60,000 nt of DNA from Bolinopsis microptera (GCF_026151205.1 NC_087078.1:7706675-7766674), one strand, 5' to 3'. Counted from the first letter of the stretch, positions 12,800-23,650 are shown. Notes: generated by a model from the letters alone, not told the origin. Made by a program: numbers and translations.

Positions 12800-13130
12800 A
12801 AATAAAAAAGTTAAGCTTGCAAGTGACGCCAATACAAAGACAAACCTAGTTTTTCTTTATCAACCAGCTGCGCTGACAACATTACATTTAGTTTTACGAG
12901 CCAATTACAAAATGTAGCAGCTGTTGAAGCTCTCACACAAAACGACTTGTACGGACTTGTTTTGTCTAGGTTGGTGGGGTGAGCGTCGTCGATCACATTC
13001 TGCTAAGGATCCCATAGGATCTATGCAGCCTCCCGGTCCACCTGCAGCCGAATGCTCGAGAAATCGTGTGTGAGGGTTAAATGGGGAGCTGTGCAATATA
13101 GTACAGCGAAAAGAAAAAACTTCAATGGAT
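12800..13130. other. Unclassified GC-richer segment
   Basis: Compared with its AT-rich flanks this block is GC-richer, with short open frames on both strands around 12905-13096. I recognise no protein family or RNA in it. It may be an old repeat fragment. Confidence 0.25.
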
Positions 13131-13319
13131 GGTTACCGTAATGGGTGCCACATGCCTAGCATGAAATATTTACCTACTTACTTGCACTTGTGTAGGTCTT
13201 TAGAAGCATTAGAATCGGGCGTTGCCAGCCACAGGCTATCCCGAATTTAGAAGCTTGCTTTAATAATGCTTTAATAATGTACATTAAGAATCGTGAATAA
13301 CACCTTAATTAATACTTTT

Positions 13320-13380
13320 TCTAACCTGGAGGCCCTAAAATGACTCGTCAGGATCCAGGCTAAACTTAAAATGGGACATA
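13320..13380 (-). repeat. Fragment related to the 21-kb SINE-like repeat
   Basis: Its reverse complement contains gtcattttagggcct preceded by ctggatc-type sequence, matching the tail of the SINE-like units at 21.0-21.35 kb. It is a partial copy in the opposite orientation. Confidence 0.5.
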
Positions 13381-13418
13381 ACCCACTAACTAAACTCGCT
13401 GAAACAGTGTGCTAAGCT

Positions 13419-13475
13419 GAGCTGGAGGCCAAGTTACCAGTGCTTGGAATCTGGTAACTTGGCCTCCATGAGCTC
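13419..13475. repeat. Strong stem-loop
   Basis: ggaggccaagttaccag (13424-13440) pairs perfectly with ctggtaacttggcctcc (13451-13467) across a 10-nt loop. A further 5 bp (gagct/agctc) closes the stem beyond a 3-nt bulge. It sits beside a SINE-like fragment. It may be a foldback repeat; the loop and stem are short for a typical animal microRNA precursor. Confidence 0.8.
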
Positions 13476-13535
13476 ATCAATTTTCAGATTAAAATAAATC
13501 GAGACCAATTAGTCAGTAAACTGATGATGGTATGA

Positions 13536-13853
13536 AACAAAATTGTTACAGTTATTTACTCCAGCCATGAGACTAGCTCTGACTGGCTTCTTACATACGG
13601 TAGTAACGTCTTTAGACAATCAGTATTTTTCAACGGTCCACTGCTTGCCATCTCTGAAACAAACTTAAATATAACGTGTCTTCCCAGCTTATTTTCAATA
13701 AACATTTGCAAGTCTAATACAAAACGTGTGCTATTGGAACACCAATCAAGGGACAATAACGAGGAAAGCTGGCAAACCTTTTTACTGAATAACATTCCTG
13801 GTTTAAGGAAATCTCAACGGTCACAAAATCACACACCTCACAACATAACTTAG
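13536..13853 (+). mobile_element. 5'-truncated LINE, C-terminal ORF end
   Basis: The frame 13536-13853 matches the last part of the LINE ORF at 1.9-5.3 kb. Shared landmarks are DWL-TY, GPLLAI beside GPILAI, FSI near the middle, KRV, and NNIPGLRKS beside HNLPGLRKS just before the stop. It is therefore the 3' end of a diverged element of the same general type, lacking endonuclease and most RT. The sequence from 13854 to about 14172 may be its 3' untranslated region, ending at the CA microsatellite. Confidence 0.8.
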
Positions 13854-14170
13854 TATTAGTAAACTATTTTAACAATTCACCACCATCAGCACGTAGGTAC
13901 CCTCCTTATACCCGTCCGAAATACGCTGAACATGCATGACTCACACATTTTAGTTATATTACGAAAGCACTTTCAATAATAACAATTACCGGCCACATTA
14001 GAAATCATAAAATTTTCGCTGCCATACCTGCTAATTATAGTCTACTGATAATACTCCCGGCCATCGCTCAATCCAAGCCTTAATATCAGCACAACACGCA
14101 CAATCACATATCATCAACTTGATCTCAACGCATCATAATAACAACCACGCGCACGGACTGCCACCGCTCA

Positions 14171-14172
<2 letters not shown>

Positions 14173-14233
<61 letters not shown>

Positions 14234-14322
14234 GCCACGCACGCACGCACGCACGCACGCACGGGCGCACGCACGCACGCACACCGTACACAAGCACGCA
14301 CACCGTACACAAACACACACAC

Positions 14323-14419
<97 letters not shown>

Positions 14420-14429
14420 CACACACACA
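14173..14429. repeat. Compound (CA)n-(GCAC)n microsatellite
   Basis: CA repeats flank a GCAC tetranucleotide block (about 14231-14285) and a short accgtaca-containing block. This mirrors, in the opposite orientation, the TG/TGCG array at 11.7 kb. No coding content. Confidence 0.97.
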
Positions 14430-14779
14430 TCGTGATACGGCGTGATCAATTATTTTAATTGAACTTGAAGTACAACGGCTGCGCCCCTGACTTTTTAACT
14501 AAAGATAAGAGACGTATATATTAGGACTTTTTTATTTTGATGAAATTTTGTGTGTGAATCATGAATTAAAGCTTTGTGTGAGAATAAGTGTGGAAATAAA
14601 AGAGATATTTGTTTTATTATATCATAATCATGTATATTATCTTAATTATGTGACAGTATTATTATTTTACCTGCACCTACAGACTATATTATTTCAGTTA
14701 GTATCGATATGAATGTTACGATATTATTTCAGTTTATTTTTATATTATATTGTATTCAATAAACCGATTTCAAAGCCCT

Positions 14780-15560
14780 TATGGGTGGCCCTCGGGTCTT
14801 TAAAACAAAAACAAACGCGTACTGGAATCAAAATTTCGAATAAAATTGAAAAATCATATTGTCCCATTCTCTGTCCCATTTTTAGATTTTCAAGATGAAA
14901 TTTCCAGGACCGAAATTTTACAGTTTTTACAATTTTACAGTTTTAACTAAATTGTTCACCTGCAACAAATTAGCCAGTCAACTATAGCTATATAATAGAT
15001 GTCATATAACACGATTGAGGTGCTGGACGTTTCATGATTTCGGTCGGACGTTTGATTTCGGTCGGAGGAAGCTCTCTCTTTCTCTCTCTCTCTCTCTCTC
15101 TGTTCTGGTCAACGGTTTCGGAGGAAGCTCACTGCACAAAGCTTAACAAAGCGAAAAGTCGTATTTTCCAATTTCTGTCCCATTTTCAAATATACTTTAG
15201 CTTAAATAGTCTGCAGTCACCAATAAAGAAAAAAAGAGATGTCCCATTCTCTGTCCCATTCTCTGTCCCATTCTCTGTCCCATTCTCTGTCCCATTCTCT
15301 GTCCCATTTTTAGATTTTGAAGATGAAACTTCCAGAACCGAAATTTTACATTTTTTACTGAATTTCTCACCTGCAACCAATTAATCAGTCAACTATAAGT
15401 AGTATAACTATATGACACAATTGAGGTGCTGGAAGTTTGATTTCGGTCGGAGGAAGCTCACTGCACTCACTGCAAAAAGCTTAACAAAGTGAAATAAGTC
15501 GTATTTTCCAATTTCTGTCCCATTTTCAAATATACTGTAGCTTCAGTCACCGATAAAGAA
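14780..15560. repeat. Dispersed repeat family, two adjoining copies
   Basis: Blocks such as gtgctggaagtttgatttcg, tcggaggaagctc, aaagcttaacaaa and ccgaaattttaca occur twice here and again near 18.64-19.02 and 20.73-20.83 kb. The copies carry no coding frame. An interspersed repeat of unknown class, possibly a non-autonomous element. Confidence 0.7.
15241..15310. repeat. 12-bp minisatellite
   Basis: About six copies of gtcccattctct inside the dispersed repeat. The unit probably expanded from the single ctgtcccatt motif found in other copies. Confidence 0.95.
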
Positions 15561-15585
15561 AAAGAGAGATGTATGTAAAATATGT

Positions 15586-15598
15586 ATCTTTAATTTTT
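15586..15598 (-). terminator. Possible polyadenylation signal of the BTB gene
   Basis: On the minus strand ATTAAA lies about 80 bp past the BTB stop codon. It is a common variant of the metazoan AATAAA signal. No other evidence for the transcript end. Confidence 0.35.
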
Positions 15599-15671
15599 AT
15601 CATCAAACATATAACATCAAATTTTCATAACAATTAATAATTGAACTCTGATTAGTTCAGGTAAAAAAACT

Positions 15672-17618
15672 TTAACAACTAGTATGTGGAGGAGGTTTCC
15701 TCTGTGGAAGAGGGGGTGAGATTGTAGCCTGAACTTTTGAGCTATATGGAATCCACATCACTAAAACATGCAGATCCTTGAATTCCGCAAATAGCTGTCT
15801 CAGTTCTGGAATGTTCGGGCTCTCATCTGAGTTTGCTACCGGATAGTTATCTAAAGGTTTCTTCTTGTCAAACAGCAAGAAATGATATGTCTCATGAGCT
15901 TCGTAAAAGTCCTCATAGATAGATATATCTTCTTCTACTTCTTCCTTTTCGCTGGACTTAGTTACCAGTCGAAGTGGCTTAGAACCATTAACTTGCAGCG
16001 TGAACCACTGGTTGCAATCTTCTATTTTCTGTTCAGTGTCCTGTAACAGGTAGAATTCTCGGGAGAGGCGCTGGACAGTGCAGCGGAAGAACATTTCTTC
16101 GTTGTGGTTGATAGAATCAGGTTCGTGAACCCCACATTTCAGCTCGAGCGAGTGCTCAGGTAAAATCTTCTTCCCGAAAGGTTTAAGGACCAATTTTATG
16201 TACTCCTTCGGGATTCTATTGTAACAAACGAATTTGGTGAATAGCTCCACAATCTCGTCTCTCTTTGAAGAATTTCCTTCTGCCCACTGCATGATCGATT
16301 CGACCCTCAGGAACTCCCATTCGCCTAAACTCACGTCTCCAAGAAACTCTTTGACCACATTAAATGAAAGCGTCTCCCATTGTACGTATCTTGGAGCGAA
16401 ATTTTGCGGTTTTGTGATGAGGAATTTCTGAAGAAGGTATTTTATATCTTGATCCCTGTTCACCTCATACAGTCTCATGAAATGAGTTACCGTATCACCG
16501 TTCATCATCTTGTTGTCGTTGATGTACTCGATGATGCATTGTTTAACGAGAGGTTCGGCTGTTGGATATCTTGCTTTTACCACGCAAAGCAGCTCCTCTG
16601 AGGAGATACTGCTTGTTCTGGAGAGAGAATAGTCACCGTCACATGCTTTACTTTCCATTGCTTGCATGATGTCTCCGAGATATTTGTCTACTCTCATCTC
16701 TGTTACCTCCATTCCAGTATTCCCTGAGTTAAGGAAGTTCTCTCTTATATCAGCTTGTCGTATTCTTTTTGTTATCGTTCTCATAATGGTGGTTCTTATG
16801 GAATCCTCCAAGCCCCTGACGCTCAAGATCCACGGATAAACGTGTTGTAATAGATCAGTTTTGGAAATTCTGTGGTATTTGATATCAAAAAGCAGGATTT
16901 CAATGTGACATCTGCGGTTTTCCAATTCGAATTCGGCCCAATTGGTAAATAAACTGAAAATGTCTATGGGTGAGAGCAGACCAAAGTTGTTTGATGTGAT
17001 AGACTTCAAACAATAGTAGTCTAATTCGGAGACATTGCCAGTTTCAAGCTCAGATAAACTTTTCAAAAACTGTGAGTCAAGTTGACTCAAACAGTATTCG
17101 ACGAGCTTGTTATCAATATCTCTTGTCCCAAACTTTTGTGCGAACTTGAAAAGATCTACAAAGTTGTCCACCGCTATGATTTCACCGAACATTGACTGAG
17201 CATAATTCCGCAACCACTTCACTTCATAGCATGTAGCAAACTTGTAAACTTCCTTAATGTTCCCGTAATTCAACTTGATTTCACCGCAATATAAACTCCT
17301 AACGATCTTTCTCAGGGTGTTTGGGTGATCGTCAAAATCTGGTGACAATTTGATATTGGTAGTAGTGTTTCGATCAGTCTGCATCTGATCGGTCTCTGGC
17401 ACCCAGACCTCCCCCGCTTCTAACATATTGCTGTTTAATGCAAGGATCAATTTATGGCAATAGATCTTCTCGTCGCCAATCAGAATGCAAGCGTCAGACA
17501 GGTCATCTGTGTAGTCGAAAAATGGCAAAAGTGAAGCACAGAGGTTTTCTTTCCATCTTTTCTCTGCCGATACAGGATGGTGCTCTTCCATTTTGTTCAT
17601 GTAATAATGTTGATACAT
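15672..17618 (-). CDS. BTB-BACK domain protein, about 648 aa
   Basis: I chose the ATG at 17618 because it follows a probable 35-bp leader intron (17632-17666). The N-terminal region (about residues 30-145) is a BTB/POZ fold: DDLSDACILIGDEKIYCHK, then the LRKIVRSLYCGEI segment and YKFATCYEVKWL. A BACK-like helical region follows, with DIFSLFTNWAEFELENRR, and a second BACK-like stretch lies near residues 430-500 (VKEFLGDVSLGEWEFLRVES, MQWAEGNSSKRDEI). No Kelch or MATH repeats are visible. The C-terminus is proline-rich (PPLPQRKPPPH), a possible SH3-type ligand. BTB-BACK proteins usually dimerise and many serve as Cullin-3 adaptors; that role here is inference. The coding region is one uninterrupted exon, flanked by dispersed repeats. 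Confidence 0.9.
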   Translation of the reverse strand: MYQHYYMNKMEEHHPVSAEKRWKENLCASLLPFFDYTDDLSDACILIGDEKIYCHKLILALNSNMLEAGEVWVPETDQMQTDRNTTTNIKLSPDFDDHPNTLRKIVRSLYCGEIKLNYGNIKEVYKFATCYEVKWLRNYAQSMFGEIIAVDNFVDLFKFAQKFGTRDIDNKLVEYCLSQLDSQFLKSLSELETGNVSELDYYCLKSITSNNFGLLSPIDIFSLFTNWAEFELENRRCHIEILLFDIKYHRISKTDLLQHVYPWILSVRGLEDSIRTTIMRTITKRIRQADIRENFLNSGNTGMEVTEMRVDKYLGDIMQAMESKACDGDYSLSRTSSISSEELLCVVKARYPTAEPLVKQCIIEYINDNKMMNGDTVTHFMRLYEVNRDQDIKYLLQKFLITKPQNFAPRYVQWETLSFNVVKEFLGDVSLGEWEFLRVESIMQWAEGNSSKRDEIVELFTKFVCYNRIPKEYIKLVLKPFGKKILPEHSLELKCGVHEPDSINHNEEMFFRCTVQRLSREFYLLQDTEQKIEDCNQWFTLQVNGSKPLRLVTKSSEKEEVEEDISIYEDFYEAHETYHFLLFDKKKPLDNYPVANSDESPNIPELRQLFAEFKDLHVLVMWIPYSSKVQATISPPLPQRKPPPHTSC

Positions 17619-17631
17619 CTTCTTTTCTTTA

Positions 17632-17666
17632 CTGAAACAGATATTAATGAAATAATTTTTACTTAC
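17632..17666 (-). other. Probable 35-bp intron in the BTB gene leader
   Basis: On the minus strand the segment begins GTAAGT and ends ctgtttcag, just 14 bases before the BTB start codon. An exon reading through it would start at GTG, not ATG. The length is very short for an animal intron. Confidence 0.5.
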
Positions 17667-17699
17667 GTACACTGTAATCGTGTGGTATCAAAGCCTAAA

Positions 17700-18640
17700 A
17701 CGTTGTATGCGAATGCAACCGTAAGAATTCAAACAAAGAAATATCTAAAAGCGACTGTTATGTTGAATTAAAATTATGTTACATTATGTTACATTACAAA
17801 TCAAATTATCGTCATGATCCATGTATTAACTTATTAATGTGGAAAAAAATGTAAAAATGTGGATCGTCATATCATGAAGATTTCGATATCCAGGTTTACG
17901 TTCTGGTTACTGATTAAAAATTTCCTATGAAAACAACTTACAACAGCAAAATCGCATACCGTACGGCCGACTCTATGTTAGATATATCGACTGCTATTTC
18001 TATCGCATTTTCATGTAACAAGGGATAAGCTTGCAATTTACTTATGGTTATCCGTTATATTGGTAATTATATAGTCATATATTATATGGGAAAGAAGAAG
18101 TTTTGTAAGACACTAAATAAAAACGGAAAACCTACAACAAAAAGACCAAACAACTCAGTCTCAAGGACCTAATTGTAAAACACCAACAATTTAAGGAATC
18201 TGAAACCGAAACTATAAAGTGAAATGATATCTGCAGGAACGGAGAGCTCAAATAACATAAATCTTACCAAGTTGCTCCGATGGAGTACAGTTTCTAATCA
18301 GATTATGCTTAATCAGTGCACCTTTGACCTACGTCTTATATCGTCATATTTTTACCTCATTCCATATTAGAAAAATGAGTTATCTATAAGACGTATATTA
18401 TAAAAATGAATTACAGGCAACTTGGTGATTTTCCAACATGACAGTTGACGCACATTTATTGGTGATTTAACTGTTATAGAGAAAACAAACAAATATATTC
18501 ATGCAACCATCAGGTACTAATTTTTATGTTATAATGAGGGTGATGAAATTTCAAGTTCATTCTAGGGTAACTTGTTAAAGTAAAATTATTTATGAAGTAG
18601 AGACCCTTAGAAATTAGTAAAAATTAGTGGAAACGAGTTT
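17700..18640. other. No gene seen
   Basis: AT-rich sequence upstream of the BTB gene. It may include its promoter, but I see no clear TATA box or other element. Confidence 0.5.
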
Positions 18641-19130
18641 GTGAATTGTGGTGTGACTCAACTGAATTTCTCACCCGCAACCAATTATTCAGTCATAAAT
18701 GGCATATGAGTATGACACGATTGAGGTGCTGGAAGTTTGATTTCGGTCGGAGGAAGCTGATCCTGCAGAAAGCTTAACAAAACGTTGATTCGTATTTTTT
18801 AATTTCTGTCCAATTTCCAAATATGAAAATTTCTGAACAAATATTTGACAGATTGGATGGACTTTTCACCCAAAGACCAATCGAGGTGCTGGAACTGGAA
18901 ATAAAAATCCTGAACAAAATTTAAAAATCAAATTGTCCCATTATATTTCTGTCCCATTTTCAGATTTTGAGATTATGAAATTTCCAGAACCAAAATTTTA
19001 CAGTTTTGACTACCTTACTCGGGAATATTATAGCGGGTTAATTTATGATTGGGAAAATTAATGACCGGGAAAAATATGGCGGACTTTCCCAAAACCCGCC
19101 AAATTATCCCGGTCATGAATTTACCGGTGG
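18640..19130. repeat. Dispersed repeat copy plus GC-block repeat
   Basis: Contains the same gtgctggaagtttgatttcg, tcggaggaagct and aaagcttaacaaa blocks as 15.0-15.5 kb. It is followed by actcgggaatatta, gaccgggaaaaatatggcgg and aaaacccgcc (about 19015-19115). That last block recurs inverted at 20.62-20.72 kb. Confidence 0.65.
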
Positions 19131-19739
19131 CCGACCTTTCAAGTTTTTTTTCAGAGGTCAACACATTTTCAACCGAAATTTTTGTTTTTTGTTACTTGTT
19201 AAAGAAGTTATTTCAATTTACAGTTATTGATATTACTCAGAAATAGAAAAAAATACACGTCTATTTAAAGGAAAATAAATAAAGCAATAATAAGTCAAAT
19301 CCTCATTAAAGCGTATTCTCATTCTCATTATCGCTAATGTCCCCTCCATTATCATTACTAGCAGGAACCCGTATAATATAACCCTAAACGGTGTCAAGAC
19401 TCAAAATACTAAAATAATTATTACCTATTTAATTGGCGTTTTTGACACCACTTGGGGGTCCAAATTTTCGGCTCTAAAATCATTATTCCTTGGCCAATTT
19501 TTTATTTTTTCATGCTGATTTGAAGGCCATTAAAGCATATGACCCAGCCAAAGAAGTTCCAGTTGTATATCTTTTACGGGTTATGCGGAAAGTCGCGTTA
19601 AAGTTGATGCCGTGGTGTCAGTAAAATGGCACAGATATATATATATCCAACCGTGTGTATGACGTGTCCCAGTAGCCAATCATAATATATATATATATAT
19701 CGTCTCGCTTTATATATAGTAAGATTGATATCCCCCTGC
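19131..19739. other. No gene seen
   Basis: AT-rich, including short TA-dinucleotide tracts near 19640 and 19690. No exon-like segment recognised. Confidence 0.5.
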
Positions 19740-20223
19740 TGCTTACCGTCAAATTCGAAGTCGTATTGTTGTCTTTCATTTTGTCCGCTAGTGGGGCTAC
19801 TGCTTTGAAGGTCAGCCGGAGCTTAATTTCCTGCCCACATATTGGTATTGGGGAACGTTTTGGCTTTGCATCTTCAATTCATTTTCAATTCATTACTTCT
19901 CCAGTTATCAATCCACCGTGGACCATGAAATAGTGGCACAGTTTACTCACTTCTAGCGGGATGTGGCCACAATTTACTTTAACGGGGAAAACTCCCTCTT
20001 TCTTTAGTCTACACACTGCACACGAGAAGCGATCAATCTTTAGCGACTGAGCTGATGTCTCTCGCTCCACTGTTACACGCTCTCCAGGTTCCGCCTTTGT
20101 CCAGTCAGTAGCTTTGTAAATATGATGATGAAATCCTCGAGATGCGATCACAGCCGTAAATTCCAGAATATGAGTATCATCAGCTCTTGGGACTTCTTTT
20201 ATCTCGGGAGCCTGGCGTGTCAT
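19740..20223 (-). pseudogene. HIRAN-like domain protein, broken by stops
   Basis: The ATG at 20223 opens a frame with EFTAVIASRGFHHHIYK, then DWTKAEPGERVTVERE, SCAVCR and VNCGHIPLEVSKLCHYF, followed by a GGLITGEV segment. This matches, from memory of the pattern, the HIRAN-like domain of many uncharacterised cnidarian transposon-associated proteins (RGFH, W-x5-GE, E-x-N/S, GHIP). Two in-frame TGA codons near 19889-19880 interrupt it, within a near-perfect 11-bp tandem duplication (ATGAATTGAAA/G). The same frame then resumes with KRSPIPICGQEIKLRLTF, which also fits the family. Probably a decayed copy. Confidence 0.5.
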
Positions 20224-20619
20224 TCTCAACGTCAGAAAATTGGTACACAGTAAGCTAACGATGACGACTCAAACCGCAACAGTAAAGAAATGATAATTTA
20301 CTGCCCTTTAGCTATCCCGCGAAGATTATTATTATAATATATATATATGTTATTATTATTTTCGTTTTCTTCTATAACATATAAATTGTTTTCTTCTCTA
20401 CGATTCACTGATTCATGGGCAAGAGAAATGAGAATCACGGTCCATCCTGAAATCTGATTTCTATAACCAAATTGTGATTTTTATAACGAAATTATGGTAG
20501 CAACAGCCAATAAAGTTACAGCCCTCCATCCACTGCTTCAAAAGTCTTCTCTAGCACATATGAGACTTTAGGTAAAATATGATGATCACCACCCCCTTGG
20601 AACCCCATAATCTGACTCG

Positions 20620-20832
20620 GCGGGTTTTATTATGACTGGTAAAATTTTTGACCGGGAAAAATATGGCGGAATTTTCCAAAACCCACCACTTTATCCCAGT
20701 CTTAATATTCCCGAGTAAGGTAAATTTATCCCCTGCAACGAATTCTTCAGTCATAAATGGCATATTATATATGACACGATCATGAAGTGCTAAAAGTTTG
20801 ATTTCGGTCGGAGAAAGCTCGTTTGGGAACAA
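20620..20832. repeat. Dispersed repeat copies
   Basis: An inverted copy of the 19.0-kb block (gaccgggaaaaatatggcgg, attcccgagtaaggt) is followed by another partial copy of the gaagtgct-aaagtttgatttcggtcgga block. Open frames here are accidental. Confidence 0.65.
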
Positions 20833-21014
20833 CTTTTCTTAATTCTGCGCTCAATTAAATAGCCTAATTATATCTTGGTACCAACCGTCAGTGAAGAACT
20901 TCTTACTCAAAAACCAGCTTTTGACACCTGGACTCTGGAGATTTTATTTCACAATCCCAATAGCATGTGTAGTTGTTCCTTGGGACCTACAACCTTTACT
21001 TTGAACTTTGCTTT

Positions 21015-21355
21015 AATCTCAAAAATGGCGAGCTGGAGGTCGGTCTTACAGGTTCTAATCTGACGTATCAGAGCTACTTCAGCTAGTGAATTATGCGATA
21101 CGTCCAATTGAAGGTTAAGACTGGATCTGGACTAGTCATTTTAGGGCCTACGAAATAATTTTCACCGGTATTTTGTCGAGCTGAACATCCTACACCCTTT
21201 GCACATCCTCGATTTGCTTGCAGAATCTCAAAAAATGACGAGCTGGAGGTCAGTCTTACAGGTTCAAATCCGACGTATCAGAGCTTATACTTCAGCTGGT
21301 GAGACGGTGAGTTAGTCCAATTTAAGGTTAAATCTGGATCTGGGCCTTGTTCATA
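21015..21355 (+). repeat. Two tandem SINE-like (tRNA-derived?) units
   Basis: Two units about 210 bp apart share gagctggaggtc, gtcttacaggttc, gacgtatcagagct and ggttaa-actggatctgg. In the first, tggcgagctgg resembles a pol III A box; in the second, ggttcaaatcc matches the B-box consensus. The A-B spacing (about 24 nt) is shorter than in tRNAs, so this is a relative or a decayed copy rather than a tRNA gene. Confidence 0.5.
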
Positions 21356-21588
21356 TACTTATACCCAATAATATTAATTGTGTGAGAAATTTACTTTTCG
21401 CGGATTGTTTTGTTTTGAATAGTTTAAGTGTTGTTCACATATTATATAATGACTGAGGGTGAGGGATGGGGTTTCTATTTGGTTATGCCACTGTTATTTT
21501 AACACAGTGGCTATGTGTAAAACTGATTACGGGGAGGGGGTTTAAATTGGCCAAAAGGTGATTACATATATAATAATATAAGACCGCT

Positions 21589-21600
21589 AATAGTTTCAAT
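21589..21600 (+). repeat. Left target-site duplication of RTE-like LINE
   Basis: aatagtttcaat here is repeated exactly at 22605-22616, bracketing the LINE fragment. Confidence 0.85.
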
Positions 21601-22604
21601 CAAGATAATAATCAAAGCCATTATGTCCCTTTACATCAACACCAAAGCCAAGATCATGACCCCTGAAGGTACAACTCTTGAATTCCTGACCAACCTTGGA
21701 ATTCTCCAGGGCGATGTTATTGCTCCGCTTATCTTCATTATCGTCCTGGACTTCATTCTTAGACTGGCAATAGGTCCACACGATGGGCTTAAAGTAGGTT
21801 GTGATTACATAGCAGATTTGGACTTCGCCGATGACTTAGCTACAATCACACCCAGCTTCAGCGATAACAGCCGCCTCTGTCAAAGTATCTCTGATATTGC
21901 AGCCCGGTATGGTTTACTCATCAACATCGAGAAGACAAAATACATGTCCTACAACCTACCACGGCCTGTTAACTCGGATGATAGGGTCTTCATTAACAGC
22001 AACCCTCTCGAAGAAGTCCACGACTTTAAATATCTAGGATCCTACATCGCTTCAACCAGCAAAGACATCAATGTCAGGAAAGGCCTTGCATGGAAAGCAC
22101 TTGAAAGTTTAGATGTTTTCTGGAAATCTGACATGTCTAGAAAGATCAAGACTAAAATTTTCAGAACTGCAGTCGAGCCTGTTCTTTTATATGGCGCAGA
22201 AACATGGACTTTGAATAAAGCTGACACTAAAGCACTAGACGGTGTTTACACACGAATGCTACGAAGGGTCTTTGGTATCTCATGGAAATCCCACACACCT
22301 AACTCCGTCCTCTACGGAAATTACCCCTCGGTGACTGATACCATCAAAACACGAAGACTTCGTTTTGCAGGGCATGTCTACCGTCTACAGGACCAACCTG
22401 CTCAGCAACTCCTTTTCTGGCTACCATCTTACGGCAAAAGGTATCGAGGACGACCACACAAGACCTTTCCAGACGTCCTTCAAGAAGATACTGGTTTAGA
22501 GCCCCACATGATACGTCTGCTCATGAGTGATAGAGATAAATGGAGACATGCGTTGACACGAAACTCGTTCCAGATTTCATCTGGACCGACCTAGGCAGGC
22601 AGGC
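21601..22604 (+). mobile_element. 5'-truncated RTE-like LINE copy
   Basis: A 1004-bp insertion flanked by a 12-bp target-site duplication. The open frame (ATG at 21623, stop near 22592) covers the end of the RT palm and the thumb/C-terminus: LGILQGDVIAPLIFIIVLDF, the catalytic FADD, INIEKTKYM, FKYLGSYI, LLYGAETWTLNKADTKAL, RMLRRVFGISW, RLRFAGHVYR and RGRPHKTF. The YGAETW and GHV-x-R/RGRP motifs are typical of RTE-type elements in invertebrates. The endonuclease and RT fingers are missing. The 3' end is a short ggca repeat (aggcaggcaggc), as RTE elements often have in place of poly(A). The frame is intact over its whole length, so the insertion is probably young. Confidence 0.9.
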
Positions 22605-22616
22605 AATAGTTTCAAT
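22605..22616 (+). repeat. Right target-site duplication of RTE-like LINE
   Basis: Exact second copy of aatagtttcaat, directly after the ggca-repeat tail. Confidence 0.85.
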
Positions 22617-23218
22617 AATTTAATAACAAAAAAATGTCAGATATTGTGTGAATTAATTATTGTAAAATATGATTATAATATCATTCATTATAATTTCAAG
22701 TATAAATTATAATCACGTTGGTAAAAATATAAAACATTAGCTATAATTTAACACAATTCTTCCTTTTCTCCTAATTAATATTACTTACATATAAATTAAA
22801 ACTTCAACTAAACCCCATTCTAGAGAGATAGTTCATGATGACCCTACCAAATCTACAATAATTGACATTTTATCTTTAAAAACTATTCGGATATGTCGAA
22901 CAGACGGTGTTTTATCCGGAAATATTAACATATATAGTTAAAGTGATACGTATTTAACGTCAAATTTAATCTCAGATCCGATAAAAGCGCAGTGTTTAAT
23001 TTTTCCCTTATATTTTTCCTAAAATGCCGTTTACCACAATTAAATTGTGGTCGGAATTTTTAATTAATTATGGCTAAGCTACTTATTCTGAAACAATGAT
23101 CATCATTAATCTCACCCAAATTTATTCGGATTAACAAAATCTTAAAATAAAAGCTCAAGGTCTATAAATTGATGATCTGTCGGGGTCAACCAAATAAATT
23201 AATTTGTATGTTCCTGCA
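22617..23218. other. No gene seen
   Basis: Strongly AT-rich. If the locus C exons end near 23.6 kb, this could be downstream intergenic sequence. Nothing else recognised. Confidence 0.5.
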
Positions 23219-23408
23219 GTGTCACTGCGGTGTCACTGCGGTGTCACTGCGGTGTCACTGCGGTGTCACTGCGGTGTCACTGCGGTGTCACTGCGGTGTC
23301 ACTGCGGTGTCACTGCGGTGTCACTGCGGTGTCACTGCGGTGTCACTGCGGTGTCACTGCGGTGTCACTGCGGTGTCACTGCGGTGTCACTGCGGTGTCA
23401 CTGCGGTG
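23219..23408. repeat. 11-bp minisatellite
   Basis: About 17 nearly perfect copies of gtgtcactgcg. As 11 is not a multiple of three, all frames cycle through the same 11-residue repeat without stops, so the long frames here are artefacts. Lies about 220 bp beyond the tentative last exon of the V/C locus. Confidence 0.97.
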
Positions 23409-23627
23409 ACATGGAACTGATCGTCACATGTATCAAACTCTCCGTGAGTCAAGTTACCTAGCTGCCACTTGACAACAGTACTTCATATTAAAAACAATAT
23501 AGAAAACGATGATACTTCTTATCCCATATCAATTATTAGGTCCAGCCGTTAGCCGATGTATAAAATGCTGGCAGTTGAAACGAATGAAGGAGCGAAGTGA
23601 CGCTGCATCTAGTATACGGAGTTGGCT

Positions 23628-23650
23628 TCACTCTGTGGGCTCTGATAGAC
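23628..23650 (-). CDS. V/C locus: tentative last coding exon C4
   Basis: Minus strand: an acceptor (taatctcag) is followed by GT, completing a cysteine codon with the last T of exon C3, then six codons (LSEPTE) and TGA. The cysteine would be the final one of the sushi-like domain. The polypyrimidine tract is weak and no polyadenylation signal is evident, so another last exon is possible. Confidence 0.35.

Noticed and set aside
12905-13096. GC-rich block with several restriction-like sites as vector contamination
   Set aside because: Motifs are scattered without a recognisable cloning-site order and the flanks are continuous genomic-type sequence.
23219-23461. Long open frames over the 11-bp repeat as a repeat protein
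   Set aside because: An 11-bp unit without stops keeps all frames open; no splice sites or unique coding flanks support translation.
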